64,000 bases of DNA from Ensifer adhaerens (GTDB lineage: Bacteria > Pseudomonadota > Alphaproteobacteria > Rhizobiales > Rhizobiaceae). Positions 1 through 8,621 of the stretch are shown one piece after another. The translations under genes and the position numbers were made by a program. The stretch spans positions 2,960,001-3,024,000 of the forward strand of contig OCMG01000004.1 in assembly GCA_900215285.1 (NCBI GenBank). Direction: 5' to 3'. The notes below the pieces were generated by a model that did not search any database, was not told the DNA's origin, and worked only from the letters and a program-made list of their open reading frames with translations. The stretch's first letter is position 1; each line of letters starts with the position of its first letter.

Positions 1-9
1 CTCGGCGGC

Positions 10-717
10 ATGGTCCTGATGATGATCCACAACTGGGACTGGGAGAAGTTCACCAAATATGGGCCGCGCTATATCAGCGGCTTGCAAGTGACGCTGGGTC
101 TCGTGGCCGCATCCATCCTAGGGGGCGCAGCCCTGTCGTTTCCCCTCGCCTTTGCGCGCATGTCGAACAATAGGATCCTGTCCGGCATCGCTTATGTCTA
201 TGTCTATCTTTTCCGCGGCACGCCTCTCCTGGCTCAGGTGTTCCTGTTCTATTACGGCCTCGGCAGTTTCCGCGTGGAGCTTGAAGCCGTCGACCTCTGG
301 TGGTTCTTCAAGGATGCCTGGAACTGCGCCTTCTTCTCGTTTGCGCTGAACACCGCCGCCTATCAGGCGGAAATCCTGCGCGGAGCGATCGAGAGCGTAC
401 CGCGCGGCCAGCGCGAGGCAGCCGCCTCGCTGGGCATCAATACTCGCATCTCGTTCTGGAAGATCATCATGCCGCAGGCGCTCATCGTGGCGCTGCGCCC
501 CTATGGCAACGAGATCATCCTCATGGTGAAGGCTTCCGCCATCGTCGCCATCGTCACCGTCTACGACCTGATGGGGGAAACGAAGTATGCCTTCTCGCGC
601 ACATTCGATTACCAGACCTATCTGTGGGCGGCGATTTTCTATCTCGTCATCGTCGAGATCCTGCGCAATCTCTGGAACGTGCTGGAAGCCCGCCTGACGC
701 GGCACCTGAAACGTTGA
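10..717 (+). CDS. Amino-acid ABC transporter permease (HisM/OccM-like)
   Basis: This is an inner-membrane permease of the polar amino-acid ABC importer family, which passes a substrate delivered by a periplasmic binding protein. It is about 235 residues, the usual length, with several hydrophobic segments. The cytoplasmic EAA loop is clear near residues 135-160 (REAAASLGI followed by IIMPQAL), the contact site for the ATPase. The similarity suggests basic amino acids or opines, but the substrate is not decided by sequence. The reading frame is open to the window edge, so the start is uncertain: ATG at 10, 19 or 22 are all possible, and a TGA in another frame at 17-19 could be the end of an upstream partner permease. 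The rest of the transporter would lie upstream. Confidence 0.85.
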   Translation: MVLMMIHNWDWEKFTKYGPRYISGLQVTLGLVAASILGGAALSFPLAFARMSNNRILSGIAYVYVYLFRGTPLLAQVFLFYYGLGSFRVELEAVDLWWFFKDAWNCAFFSFALNTAAYQAEILRGAIESVPRGQREAAASLGINTRISFWKIIMPQALIVALRPYGNEIILMVKASAIVAIVTVYDLMGETKYAFSRTFDYQTYLWAAIFYLVIVEILRNLWNVLEARLTRHLKR

Positions 718-726
718 GGCATTGGC

Positions 727-749
727 AGCAGCCTCCGGAAGAGGCTGCT
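727..749 (+). terminator. Hairpin after the permease gene, possible terminator
   Basis: A 9-bp perfect stem (AGCAGCCTC / GAGGCTGCT) with a 5-nt loop lies 10 nt after the permease stop codon. No clean T tract follows, so it may act as a weak or Rho-assisted terminator or simply stabilise the 3' end. Confidence 0.4.
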
Positions 750-867
750 AATTGACTGATTCAAAAAGAGAATATCTTGACAGGGAGCAAGCATTTAAGG
801 AGCAGTTAACCATCCAGGCGCAGACTGGGTGCGTCATCGTTTCGTCATAACGGCAAATGGGGTTGTC

Positions 868-1134
868 ATGAACGAAGAAATGAAGCTGCAACTGAAAGGC
901 TACGGACTGACCACGGCGGAGATCCTCTACCGGATGCCCGACCACCCGAGCGTGCTGCAGAGCTATCTCTGGCAGCATTACGATCTGGCTCCGGACTTCC
1001 CGGAGATGAAGAACTTCCTGAAGTTCTGGCGGGAAAAACTGGACGGGCCGCTGCATTCCGTGCGCTACGTCCACCGCAAGCTGATCTCGGCGACGGAATG
1101 GAGGGCGCTCTCCGGCGAATTCATCATCAACTGA
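868..1134 (+). CDS. usg: Usg family protein
   Basis: This 88-residue protein matches the Usg-like family, named from the gene found upstream of trp genes in other bacteria. The biochemical role is unknown. It is short, soluble, has no signal peptide, and is rich in Trp, Tyr and charged residues, as in the family (for example SYLWQHYDLAPDFP and LKFWREKLDGPLHSVRY). The ATG at 868 is chosen because GGGGT lies just upstream. An in-frame start at 829 would add 13 residues unlike the family. No trp genes are next to it here. Confidence 0.75.
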   Translation: MNEEMKLQLKGYGLTTAEILYRMPDHPSVLQSYLWQHYDLAPDFPEMKNFLKFWREKLDGPLHSVRYVHRKLISATEWRALSGEFIIN

Positions 1135-1183
1135 TCGGCGATAATTCAGTTGCGGGAAGCTCGGCCGCGCTCTAAAAGCGGCC

Positions 1184-2017
1184 ATGGCAAAAGCACCCGC
1201 AAAAATCGACGAAGAGGCCCTCGCAGAGGCCTATAACCGTGCGCTCGCACTCGAAAAGGCCGGCGATATCGACGCGGCTGAAAAGGCCTATGCGCAGGTT
1301 CTGGCGCTGGACCCCGAAGATCACGGCGGCGCGGCCGTTCGCCTGGCCGCTCTCGGGCGCGGCGAAACGCCGATCAAGGCGCCCGACGCCTATGTCGAGA
1401 CCCTGTTCGATCAGCATGCCGAGGCCTTCGAGGACATTCTCGTCGAACAGCTCGGCTATTGCGTGCCGCTGATCATCCGGCAGACGCTGCAGGAGCTTAA
1501 ACTTGGCCCCTTCGAGAACCTCCTTGATCTCGGTTGCGGAACGGGGCTGACCGGCGGCGCATTGCGCGACATGGTCACAGGCGAAATGGTCGGGCTGGAT
1601 CTCTCCGAGAACATGGTCGAGATCGCCCACGAGAAGGATCTTTACGAAACGCTCTATGTGGCCGAGTGCGTCGATTATCTCGATGACAACGAAGACGGCC
1701 CCTTTGCGCTGGTGACCGCCGCCGACGTTCTGCCGTATATCGGCGCGCTGGAGCCGCTGTTCTTCGGCGTTGCCGAGAATCTGGAGAATGGCGGTCTTTT
1801 TGTCTTTTCGTCCGAAACACGCGCGCAGGCTGATGTCGGACCGCTAGGCTACAAGGTTGGCCCCAGCCAGCGTTTCGTACATTCGCAGGACTATGTGACC
1901 GACCGGCTGGCAGCAACCGGTTTCGAGCTGGTCTCGATGACGGATATCAATGTCCGCATGGAGAACGGCGAGCCATCGCCCGGCCATCTCGTGGTGGCGC
2001 GGTTGGCTGGCGTATAA
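1184..2017 (+). CDS. TPR-containing class I SAM methyltransferase
   Basis: This 277-residue cytosolic protein joins a short TPR-like helical repeat (about residues 8-45, with the spacing ALEKAGDIDAAEKAYAQVLALDP) to a Rossmann-fold methyltransferase domain. Motif I, LDLGCGTGLTG, begins near residue 114, and the following acidic strand end is GLDLSENMV. This layout matches the group annotated as predicted TPR-repeat methyltransferases (COG4976 type). The substrate is unknown. It follows usg by 49 nt and ends 8 nt before the convergent antiporter gene. Confidence 0.85.
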   Translation: MAKAPAKIDEEALAEAYNRALALEKAGDIDAAEKAYAQVLALDPEDHGGAAVRLAALGRGETPIKAPDAYVETLFDQHAEAFEDILVEQLGYCVPLIIRQTLQELKLGPFENLLDLGCGTGLTGGALRDMVTGEMVGLDLSENMVEIAHEKDLYETLYVAECVDYLDDNEDGPFALVTAADVLPYIGALEPLFFGVAENLENGGLFVFSSETRAQADVGPLGYKVGPSQRFVHSQDYVTDRLAATGFELVSMTDINVRMENGEPSPGHLVVARLAGV

Positions 2018-2024
2018 CGCGGCC

Positions 2025-3806
2025 TCAAACCACCGGCCCCGGCTCTGCCATCTCCGAGTGGAGGATCTGGTCAAGACGCTTCAGCATGCCGTTGGCGACC
2101 TCGCGCTCGCCCATGATGACCGTGTCTGCGCCCAACCCTGTCAGATGCTCGACCTCCGCGTCGGAGTGGGCCCGGGCGATCACCAGCAAGCGGGAATTCA
2201 TCCTTTTCGCACTTTCGACAATGTACCCGGATTCGAAGGCATCGGGTATTGCAACCACCAGGCTTCGGGCACGGGCGATATTGGCCAGAGCGAGCAGCCC
2301 CGGCGAAGCGGCGTGGCCGGCAATCGCATCGATACCCTCTGCATGAAGATCGCTGACCAGCGTATCTGCCTCCTCAATGACAACGAAGGGGATTTTCGCA
2401 GTCTTGAGGTTGGCTGCAACGATGCGACCGACCCGACCATAGCCGACAAGCACGCAGTGACCGTCATGCGCGACGGGCGTTCTCGTATCCTGCTCCTCCT
2501 CGGGCACCTCCTTGACGTCGGTGACAACCGATACGGCCTCGGACGGCTTTGCCCTCCTGGCCGTGCGGCGTGCCGCCACATCCTCGAAACGCGGCCGCAG
2601 CTTTTCCGTCAGGAAGAACATCAGCGGATTAAGCACGATGGAAATGATGGCCCCGGCCAGAATGAAGTCTCGCCCTTCCTCGGGCAGAAGCTTCAGTCCC
2701 ACTCCGAGTTCGGCCAGAATGAAGGAGAACTCGCCGATCTGAGCGAGACTCGCCGAAATCGTCAGCGCCGTCGAAACGCCCTTGCGGAAAAGAATGACAA
2801 TCAGGAAGGCGGCCGCCGATTTGCCGATCACGATAATGAAGACGGTTGCCAGGATCGCCAGCGGCTCGCGGATCAGAATCGTCGGGTCGAACAGCATGCC
2901 AACCGAGACGAAGAAAAGTACGGAGAAGGCATCGCGCAACGGCAGGCTTTCGCGCGCGGCGCTGTGCGACAGCTCGCTTTCCGACAGGACCATGCCCGCA
3001 AAGAAGGCGCCGAGCGCCAGCGACACGCCGAAAAGCTGCGACGCGCCGAAGGCGACGCCCAGGGCAATGGCCAGAACACCAAGCCGGAAAAGTTCACGCG
3101 AGCCGGTATGTGCAATCCGGTGAAGAATGGCCGGGATGACCTTGCGGCCGAACACCAGCATCAGGGCGACAAACAGCGCGACCTTGAGCAGCGTCAAGGC
3201 GATCAAGCCACCGATGCCGATGTCCAGGCCGCTCAAATCGACCAGCGCCACTGCCAGAGGATCAAGGAGCCGTTCGCCATTTCCGACGGAAGCGACGGCC
3301 GGGATCAGCACGAGAGCCAGAACCATCGCGAGATCCTCGACAATCAGCCAGCCCACGGCAATGCGGCCCTTGGCGGTTTCCACCATGCGCCGCTCCTGCA
3401 GCGCCTTGAGAAGGACAACCGTGGACGCGACGGAGAGCGCCAGACCGAAAACGAGGCTCCCCCCAGTGGACCAACCCATCAGATAGCCCATGCCCCAGCC
3501 CAGAAGCGTGGCAAAGGCAATCTGAGCAATTGCGCCTGGCACGGCAATTACCCGTACGGATAGCAGGTCCTTCAACGAAAAATGCAGACCGACGCCGAAC
3601 ATCAGCAGGATGACGCCGATCTCGGCGAGCTCCGGCGCAAGATTCTGGTCAGCGACGAAGCCGGGCGTGTAGGGGCCGACGAGAACACCGGCAACCAGAT
3701 AGCCAACGAGAGGCGGCAGCCGGAAACGATGCGCTATCGCCCCCAGGATGAATGCCAGCACGAAGCCCCCGACCAAGGTTGAGATTAGGGGCGTTGCGTG
3801 CGGCAT
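2025..3806 (-). CDS. KefB/YbaL-type monovalent cation:proton antiporter
   Basis: This is a 593-residue CPA2-family antiporter. The N-terminal 400 residues form a membrane domain of about 12-13 helices containing GRIAVGWLIVEDLAMV, typical of this family. From about residue 447 there is a cytosolic RCK/TrkA-N domain with the nucleotide-binding GYGRVGR motif. The family moves K+ (or Na+) against protons and is gated by nucleotide or redox ligands. YbaL is the closest E. coli model. Specificity is inferred only. The gene is divergent from a small XRE regulator, with 89 nt between the chosen starts, so the regulator may control it. Confidence 0.88.
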   Translation of the reverse strand: MPHATPLISTLVGGFVLAFILGAIAHRFRLPPLVGYLVAGVLVGPYTPGFVADQNLAPELAEIGVILLMFGVGLHFSLKDLLSVRVIAVPGAIAQIAFATLLGWGMGYLMGWSTGGSLVFGLALSVASTVVLLKALQERRMVETAKGRIAVGWLIVEDLAMVLALVLIPAVASVGNGERLLDPLAVALVDLSGLDIGIGGLIALTLLKVALFVALMLVFGRKVIPAILHRIAHTGSRELFRLGVLAIALGVAFGASQLFGVSLALGAFFAGMVLSESELSHSAARESLPLRDAFSVLFFVSVGMLFDPTILIREPLAILATVFIIVIGKSAAAFLIVILFRKGVSTALTISASLAQIGEFSFILAELGVGLKLLPEEGRDFILAGAIISIVLNPLMFFLTEKLRPRFEDVAARRTARRAKPSEAVSVVTDVKEVPEEEQDTRTPVAHDGHCVLVGYGRVGRIVAANLKTAKIPFVVIEEADTLVSDLHAEGIDAIAGHAASPGLLALANIARARSLVVAIPDAFESGYIVESAKRMNSRLLVIARAHSDAEVEHLTGLGADTVIMGEREVANGMLKRLDQILHSEMAEPGPVV

Positions 3807-3846
3807 GGACGACTCCTCTTGGCTCCGGTATAAGAAAATGATATAT

Positions 3847-3860
3847 TTGATCGATATCGA
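3847..3860. promoter_or_regulatory. Palindrome between antiporter and XRE genes
   Basis: The 10-bp perfect palindrome TCGATATCGA (3851-3860) lies in the divergent intergenic region. The longer string TTGATCGATATCGA differs by one base from the FNR/FixK consensus TTGAT-N4-ATCAA. It could be an operator for the adjacent XRE protein or a weak FNR-type site. Both readings are inference. Confidence 0.35.
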
Positions 3861-3895
3861 CCAATATGGGAATTTCTGAGGCGAAATTCAACCAC

Positions 3896-4156
3896 ATGAA
3901 TGATGAAGCAAAACAAGTCATTCTGACACCGGAAATGTGCCGCGCGGCCCGCGCCTTTCTCGACTGGACGCAGACGGATCTCGCCGAACAGGCGGCCGTT
4001 TCGCGCGGCACGGTCAGAGACTACGAGGCGAACGCCCATGCGGTGCACCGCTCCACGCCTGCGCTTCTGCGCAAGGCGCTGGAGGATGGCGGCGTGACGC
4101 TGGAGAACCGCGAGGATGGCGGCATGATTCTGGTGCAGAAAGGTCACGCGGCCTGA
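3896..4156 (+). CDS. Small XRE-family helix-turn-helix regulator
   Basis: This is an 86-residue DNA-binding protein made up almost entirely of one Cro/C1-type HTH (about residues 10-60: MCRAARAFLDWTQTDLA then AVSRGTVRDYE). No sensing domain is present, so it is either a constitutive or a protein-modulated regulator. The ATG at 3896 leaves room for a leader after the palindrome at 3851-3860. An in-frame ATG at 3866 would give 96 residues but would sit directly against that palindrome. Divergence from the antiporter gene suggests local or autogenous control, which is inferred. Confidence 0.75.
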   Translation: MNDEAKQVILTPEMCRAARAFLDWTQTDLAEQAAVSRGTVRDYEANAHAVHRSTPALLRKALEDGGVTLENREDGGMILVQKGHAA

Positions 4157-4267
4157 AACCCGATCGGGGAAGGATGCGGACCGAAGCCAGCCATCACGAC
4201 TGTAATCGTTTCGATACATTGGTCGGCCATGGTGCCGCCATCCGAAACGAAACCAGCAGAGGCCCCC

Positions 4268-5086
4268 ATGGCTGAACTTCCTGTCATCGGTGCGGCGATG
4301 ATGATCGCCGACATCGATAAGCATCTCCCCTTCCTGAAGGAAAAGGATCGCGATATCGAAATCCAGGACTTCACGAAGGTCGACATCCTCAATGGCGATT
4401 GGCGGTCCGTTTGCCGGCAGGCACTGGACAGGCTGGGAGACTACAAGGGCCGGATCGGCATTCATGGACCGTTCTGGGGGTTCACGATTGCCTCCGCGGA
4501 CCCGGACATCCGGACGGTTGTCGCACGGCGCATGGACCAGGGACTGGATGCCTGCGCCGAACTCGGTGCGCGCTACATGGTCATCCACAGCCCGTTCACC
4601 ACCTGGGATTATAACAATCTCCCGAACTATCCGGCGGCCTTCCAGACTGTTGTCCAGCGCACACACGACACGATCGGCGGAGCCGTCCGGCGCGCCGAAC
4701 AACTCGGCGTCACCCTGGTCATCGAAAATATCGAGGACAAGGACCCTCATGCGCGGGTGCGCCTGGCCGGGAGCTTCGCGTCTCCGGCGGTGACCGTTTC
4801 CATCGATACCGGTCACGCCCACTATGCGCATGGTTCGACAGGCGCGCCGCCGGTCGATTACTATGTCGGAGCAGCGGCAGGTCTTCTGCGCCATGTGCAT
4901 CTTCAGGACGCCGATGGTTATGCGGATCGACATTGGGAGATCGGCAAGGGCTCCATCCACTGGGACGTCGTCTTTGACGCCATCGGCATGCTCGATGTCC
5001 AGCCGCACCTCATGCTGGAACTGCGCGACACGACGCGCATCGAGGCGTCACTTGAATGGCTAAAGCAAAGGGGACTTGCGCAGTAA
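4268..5086 (+). CDS. Sugar phosphate isomerase/epimerase family TIM-barrel protein
   Basis: This 272-residue protein has the xylose-isomerase-like/AP-endonuclease-2 barrel. Metal-ligand motifs of the family are visible: HSPF near residue 108, VIENIED near 148, SIDTGHAH near 178, HLQDADG near 215 and LELRD near 259. Such enzymes isomerise or epimerise small sugars or polyols using a divalent metal. The exact substrate is unknown. ATG 4268 follows AGAGG at a good distance. An in-frame GTG-type extension from 4229 is less likely. The gene precedes a hydroxyacid dehydrogenase, which suggests a small catabolic unit. Confidence 0.75.
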   Translation: MAELPVIGAAMMIADIDKHLPFLKEKDRDIEIQDFTKVDILNGDWRSVCRQALDRLGDYKGRIGIHGPFWGFTIASADPDIRTVVARRMDQGLDACAELGARYMVIHSPFTTWDYNNLPNYPAAFQTVVQRTHDTIGGAVRRAEQLGVTLVIENIEDKDPHARVRLAGSFASPAVTVSIDTGHAHYAHGSTGAPPVDYYVGAAAGLLRHVHLQDADGYADRHWEIGKGSIHWDVVFDAIGMLDVQPHLMLELRDTTRIEASLEWLKQRGLAQ

Positions 5087-5150
5087 TTTGATTTCGGCGT
5101 CCGATGTTCTACAACGTTGCCAAACCAAATGAGCATTGGAGTCGCATCGC

Positions 5151-6020
5151 ATGGCCAAAGTCGCGTTCATCGGTCTCGGCGTCATGGGCTATCCCATGGC
5201 CGGACACCTCAAGACCAAGGGCGGGCACGACGTGTCCGTCTATAACCGGACATTCTCCAAGGCCGAGGCCTGGGCCGCAGAGTTCGGCGGCAGCGCATTC
5301 CGCACGCCGGCAGAGGCGGCGCGTGATGCGGATTTCGTGTTCACATGCGTCGGCAATGACGATGATCTCCGGTCGGTGACTTTGGGCGAGGCCGGCTGCA
5401 TCGCCGGCATGAAATCGGGCAGCATCCTGATCGACAACACGACGGCTTCGGCGGAAGTCGCACGCGAATTGGAAGCCGCCTGCAAGTCGAGAGGCCTCGG
5501 CTTCGTCGACGCGCCCGTCTCCGGTGGACAGGCCGGAGCGCAAAATCGCGTTCTGACCGTGATGTGCGGCGGCGACGAACAGACATTTGCCAAGGCAAAA
5601 CCGGTCATCGACGCCTTTGCCCGGATGGTGGGTCTGATGGGTCCGGCTGGCGCTGGGCAGCTGACAAAGATGGTCAACCAGATCTGCATCGCCGGCCTCG
5701 TGCAGGGCCTTTCCGAAGGAATTCATTTCGGCAAGCGCGCTGGCCTCGATATCGAGAAAGTGATCGACGTCATCTCCAAGGGTGCGGCCGGATCCTGGCA
5801 GATGGAAAATCGCTACAAGACGATGAACGAAGGGCGCTATGACTTCGGATTTGCCATCGACTGGATGCGCAAGGATCTGGGCATCGTTCTTTCGGAAGCC
5901 CGACGCAATGGCGCCAAGCTGCCGGTCACCGCGCTTGTCGACCAGTTCTATGGCGACGTCCAGGCCATGGGCGGCAATCGCTGGGATACGTCTTCCCTGC
6001 TCGCCCGGCTCGAAAAATGA
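5151..6020 (+). CDS. NAD(P)-dependent beta-hydroxyacid dehydrogenase (3-hydroxyisobutyrate dehydrogenase family)
   Basis: This 289-residue enzyme oxidises a beta-hydroxyacid such as 3-hydroxyisobutyrate, tartronate semialdehyde or a related compound. The dinucleotide-binding motif GLGVMGYPMAGHL is at residues 8-20. The family substrate motif DAPVSGGQAGA is near residue 121. The catalytic lysine lies in GAGQLTKMVNQ near 173. The ATG at 5151 begins exactly at the conserved MAKVAFIGLG; a start at 5136 would add five residues. Its stop overlaps the next start as ATGA, so the two are translationally coupled. Confidence 0.85.
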   Translation: MAKVAFIGLGVMGYPMAGHLKTKGGHDVSVYNRTFSKAEAWAAEFGGSAFRTPAEAARDADFVFTCVGNDDDLRSVTLGEAGCIAGMKSGSILIDNTTASAEVARELEAACKSRGLGFVDAPVSGGQAGAQNRVLTVMCGGDEQTFAKAKPVIDAFARMVGLMGPAGAGQLTKMVNQICIAGLVQGLSEGIHFGKRAGLDIEKVIDVISKGAAGSWQMENRYKTMNEGRYDFGFAIDWMRKDLGIVLSEARRNGAKLPVTALVDQFYGDVQAMGGNRWDTSSLLARLEK

Positions 6021-6412
6021 CTCCGCGCCTTGCCGCTGCAGTCGGTCTTCTCTTGGCGGCGCTGCAGTTTGGCGCCGTCGGGAGAGCCGACGCGCGGCAG
6101 GAGATCACGGACGTGATCAGTCGAGAGGTCTCCGGTGCGATTGCGCGCTGCTTCAAGGCCCCGAGGGGCTACATGCCGCCCTACCCGCCGATTTCGCTTC
6201 TGCTGAATTTCCGCCCCGACGGCAATCTCGACGGACCGCCGCAACTTGGCGATCCACCGGGCGGCGACGCAAAACGCTCCGCGACCACCGCCGCAGTGCT
6301 TTCCGCAGCCAGCCAATGCGCGCGGATCGAAAATGCAGCACGCTTCCGGCAAGACTATCTGTCCTGGAAAACCTTTCGGCTGGTCTTCAGACCGGATGGA
6401 GAAATCCGATGA
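6017..6412 (+). CDS. Small exported protein with TolA/TonB C-terminal-like fold
   Basis: This 131-residue protein has an N-terminal signal peptide (residues 1 to about 26, ending ADA). The mature part has an alternating pattern like the TolA/TonB C-terminal domain: LLLNFRPDGNLDGPPQL, then a helix with AAVLSAASQCARI, then LVFRPDGEI. It has no transmembrane stalk, so it would be a free periplasmic domain. It overlaps the upstream dehydrogenase by 4 nt. Function is unknown, and the TolA-like assignment is by pattern only. Confidence 0.6.
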   Translation: MTPRLAAAVGLLLAALQFGAVGRADARQEITDVISREVSGAIARCFKAPRGYMPPYPPISLLLNFRPDGNLDGPPQLGDPPGGDAKRSATTAAVLSAASQCARIENAARFRQDYLSWKTFRLVFRPDGEIR

Positions 6413-6637
6413 CGATCCTACGAGCCTGACCCGCGCAATTTCGTCGAAAGGCGTCAATCGGGCGCTCAGCCAGTTCTGTCAGCGGAACGCGCAATTCCGG
6501 GCGCGAAACCGGTTTCCACGTCTGCTGGAATGGCTCTGGACCGCAGTTCGCTCTGATGGCGTCAGGCCGGCGCTGCCAGTCTGTTTGCTTGAGGCCTCAT
6601 CTTGTCGACCTTCGCTTCACTCCGGTCGGACTATGCT

Positions 6638-8425
6638 CTAGAGGCGGTTATGATCGATTGCAAAAAGCTTGAGGTACTGGCTGTCAGGCACAGGCTTCGG
6701 CACAAAGGCCTCTCCCGGACCGTCATTCAGCAGCGCCTCGAACAGGGAGCCTTCCGGCGCTGAAAAGAGCGCCTTCAGCGCAGCCGGATAGGTGCAGAAT
6801 GCCACATAATCGAAGGGCGCGAGTGCTTCCCTGCGGGTAGGAGGTTCGGAAAGGTAAAAGGCTTCGAACATTCGACGTAGGCCGGGCGAGGCCCGGTGAA
6901 AGCTCAGGGCGGCAATTTCAACGCCGCGTCCGGCCCGTTCCAGCACGGTCAGCCCGACCATCGGGGTCACCATGTAGCGACCGGCAGGAAGAGACGTCAT
7001 TGCCTTCCGGTCGGCCGCTGAACAGGTGTCGTTCATGAGAAAATCCGCCGCATCCAGAGCGTCCGGCTCTCGCTGAACCGGCATCGCCACGGCGATGATC
7101 TGGAAAATCCCGCCCGCGGCGAGCGCGGCGCCAGCGAAGCGAATGCCGATGCGTTTTTGCTTGTCCACGGGAAGCGATGAAAAGTGAGCAAGCAATTGCG
7201 GGATGAAGATCGGCAGGAGGGCAGCCGGAAACCGTATGAAGCGAAAAGCCTCCAGATTTGCCAGGAATGCAGCGACACCCATTGCCAGCACGACGGCAGG
7301 GGCCGACTGCCCTGCCCTGAGCCCTTTCCAGGCGAGCATGCCCGCCCCCAGTATGACGACGGCTTGAAGCGCGAGATTGAATGTCGCGAAAGGAAGTCCC
7401 ATGCGCAGCAACAGCAATGCCGACTGCTCCTGCGCCACATGGTCCAGCCACAAGTCGCGTGAGAGAGGATCGATGATCTCATATGGCCCAGCCAGCACGC
7501 CGGGCATGGCAACGGCGATCAGAAAAAGCAAAAGCGATCCCGGAATGGCAAGGCTCACCAGACGGAGCGGAATGGAGGCGACTGCCGGAAGAAAGCCCGC
7601 TGCTGCGGCCGAGATCAGCCCGAAGCCGGCGAAAGCTGCAACATAAGGCGCGGAAACGATATCGTTGTGAACGCCGAACAGAACATCCGGACCGGAAAAG
7701 ACCAGAGTGGCGAGCGGGAGCAGAACGGCCATGACGGCCGAAAACGCCCTGAATATTTCCTGTGCGCCCGGACGTCTGGTGATCCAGGCGAGTGTCAACG
7801 CTCCCCACAGAGTGCAGATCAGAGGCAGGGTTTCGAGGCCGATGGTGGCGGAAAGCGTCAGCGCCACGGCAAGCCAGACGCCACCTGCGGCAGACCAACA
7901 CAAGGTGCCATAGGCTGCAGCGGCAAGAGTCACCAGTTGCGCATTATGATGATCGATCCGGCCGGGCGCGAATTCGAGCGCGGCGTATGACATCGCCAAT
8001 GCCGCAACAATCACATGCAGTGATGCGGGGCGCGCGCCTTCCGGCATGAGTTTGCGCATGCAGCCCGCACTTAATCCGGCAAAGGCAAGCATGAGAGCCG
8101 GCGGCCAGATCTGGAAGGCGATGGAAACCGCCCGATCTGCCGCCATGACCTGCGAAAGGGACCATGCAATCGCCGCATAGGGTCCATCAACCAAGCGTGA
8201 CCATGGAGAGACGTAAGGCTGCGGCATGGCGATGCCCGAGATCGTGAGATCGAACCAACCCTTGCCGGACAGCAATTGCCGGATCTGCAAGGCCCTCAAC
8301 CGATCGTCCACATCACCGAGGAGGAGAATTCCATCTTGAAGGTCAAAGGCCATTGCCAGGCAAAAGATGCCCGCCAGGAGGGCGAAGGTCTCAAGCGTGG
8401 CGCTGCGAAAGCCACCCCTGAACAT
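6638..8425 (-). CDS. GT-C-like polytopic membrane protein
   Basis: This large hydrophobic protein of about 595 residues has roughly 11-13 membrane segments and a soluble C-terminal region of about 150 residues. Two features recall lipid-dependent GT-C glycosyltransferases such as STT3/AglB/PglB: an acidic cluster after the first helix (LLGDVDDRLR) and the motif GRIDHHNAQL in a later loop, comparable to the DHH of AglB. The C-terminal part has a pair of cysteines but no recognised motif. The ATG at 8425 is preferred because it begins just before the first helix; a TTG at 8461 would add 12 residues. Substrate and acceptor are unknown. It stands alone in its orientation. Confidence 0.55.
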   Translation of the reverse strand: MFRGGFRSATLETFALLAGIFCLAMAFDLQDGILLLGDVDDRLRALQIRQLLSGKGWFDLTISGIAMPQPYVSPWSRLVDGPYAAIAWSLSQVMAADRAVSIAFQIWPPALMLAFAGLSAGCMRKLMPEGARPASLHVIVAALAMSYAALEFAPGRIDHHNAQLVTLAAAAYGTLCWSAAGGVWLAVALTLSATIGLETLPLICTLWGALTLAWITRRPGAQEIFRAFSAVMAVLLPLATLVFSGPDVLFGVHNDIVSAPYVAAFAGFGLISAAAAGFLPAVASIPLRLVSLAIPGSLLLFLIAVAMPGVLAGPYEIIDPLSRDLWLDHVAQEQSALLLLRMGLPFATFNLALQAVVILGAGMLAWKGLRAGQSAPAVVLAMGVAAFLANLEAFRFIRFPAALLPIFIPQLLAHFSSLPVDKQKRIGIRFAGAALAAGGIFQIIAVAMPVQREPDALDAADFLMNDTCSAADRKAMTSLPAGRYMVTPMVGLTVLERAGRGVEIAALSFHRASPGLRRMFEAFYLSEPPTRREALAPFDYVAFCTYPAALKALFSAPEGSLFEALLNDGPGEAFVPKPVPDSQYLKLFAIDHNRL

Positions 8426-8579
8426 CGCCAAAATGCAGCCTTCCAGTTTACGTGCAATCAATACAAAAACTTCGCGAAAGTTGAAATTTCGTCAAACTAA
8501 TCCCGCCGGGTTAACAAAATCATGTCGCCGAAAGGGGGATTATACCCTGCCCGCTGTTGACGATGATCGTCGGCTTGAA

Positions 8580-8598
8580 TATGTAACGTTATAACATT
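8580..8598. promoter_or_regulatory. Candidate Zur box
   Basis: The 19-nt element TATGTAACG-T-TATAACATT matches a Zur-type operator (AATGTTATA-N-TATAACATT). The right arm matches at all 9 positions and the left at 5 of 9. It sits 24 nt before the start of the COG0523 gene, the class of gene that Zur represses when zinc is sufficient. No zur gene is in the window. Confidence 0.6.
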
Positions 8599-8621
8599 AA
8601 TTCCGTTGGCAGGAGGCTCGC

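Noticed and set aside
1950..3563. 537-codon open frame on the plus strand
   Set aside because: It lies antisense to the antiporter gene, and the product is full of Gln, Arg and His without any domain. It is a high-GC shadow frame.
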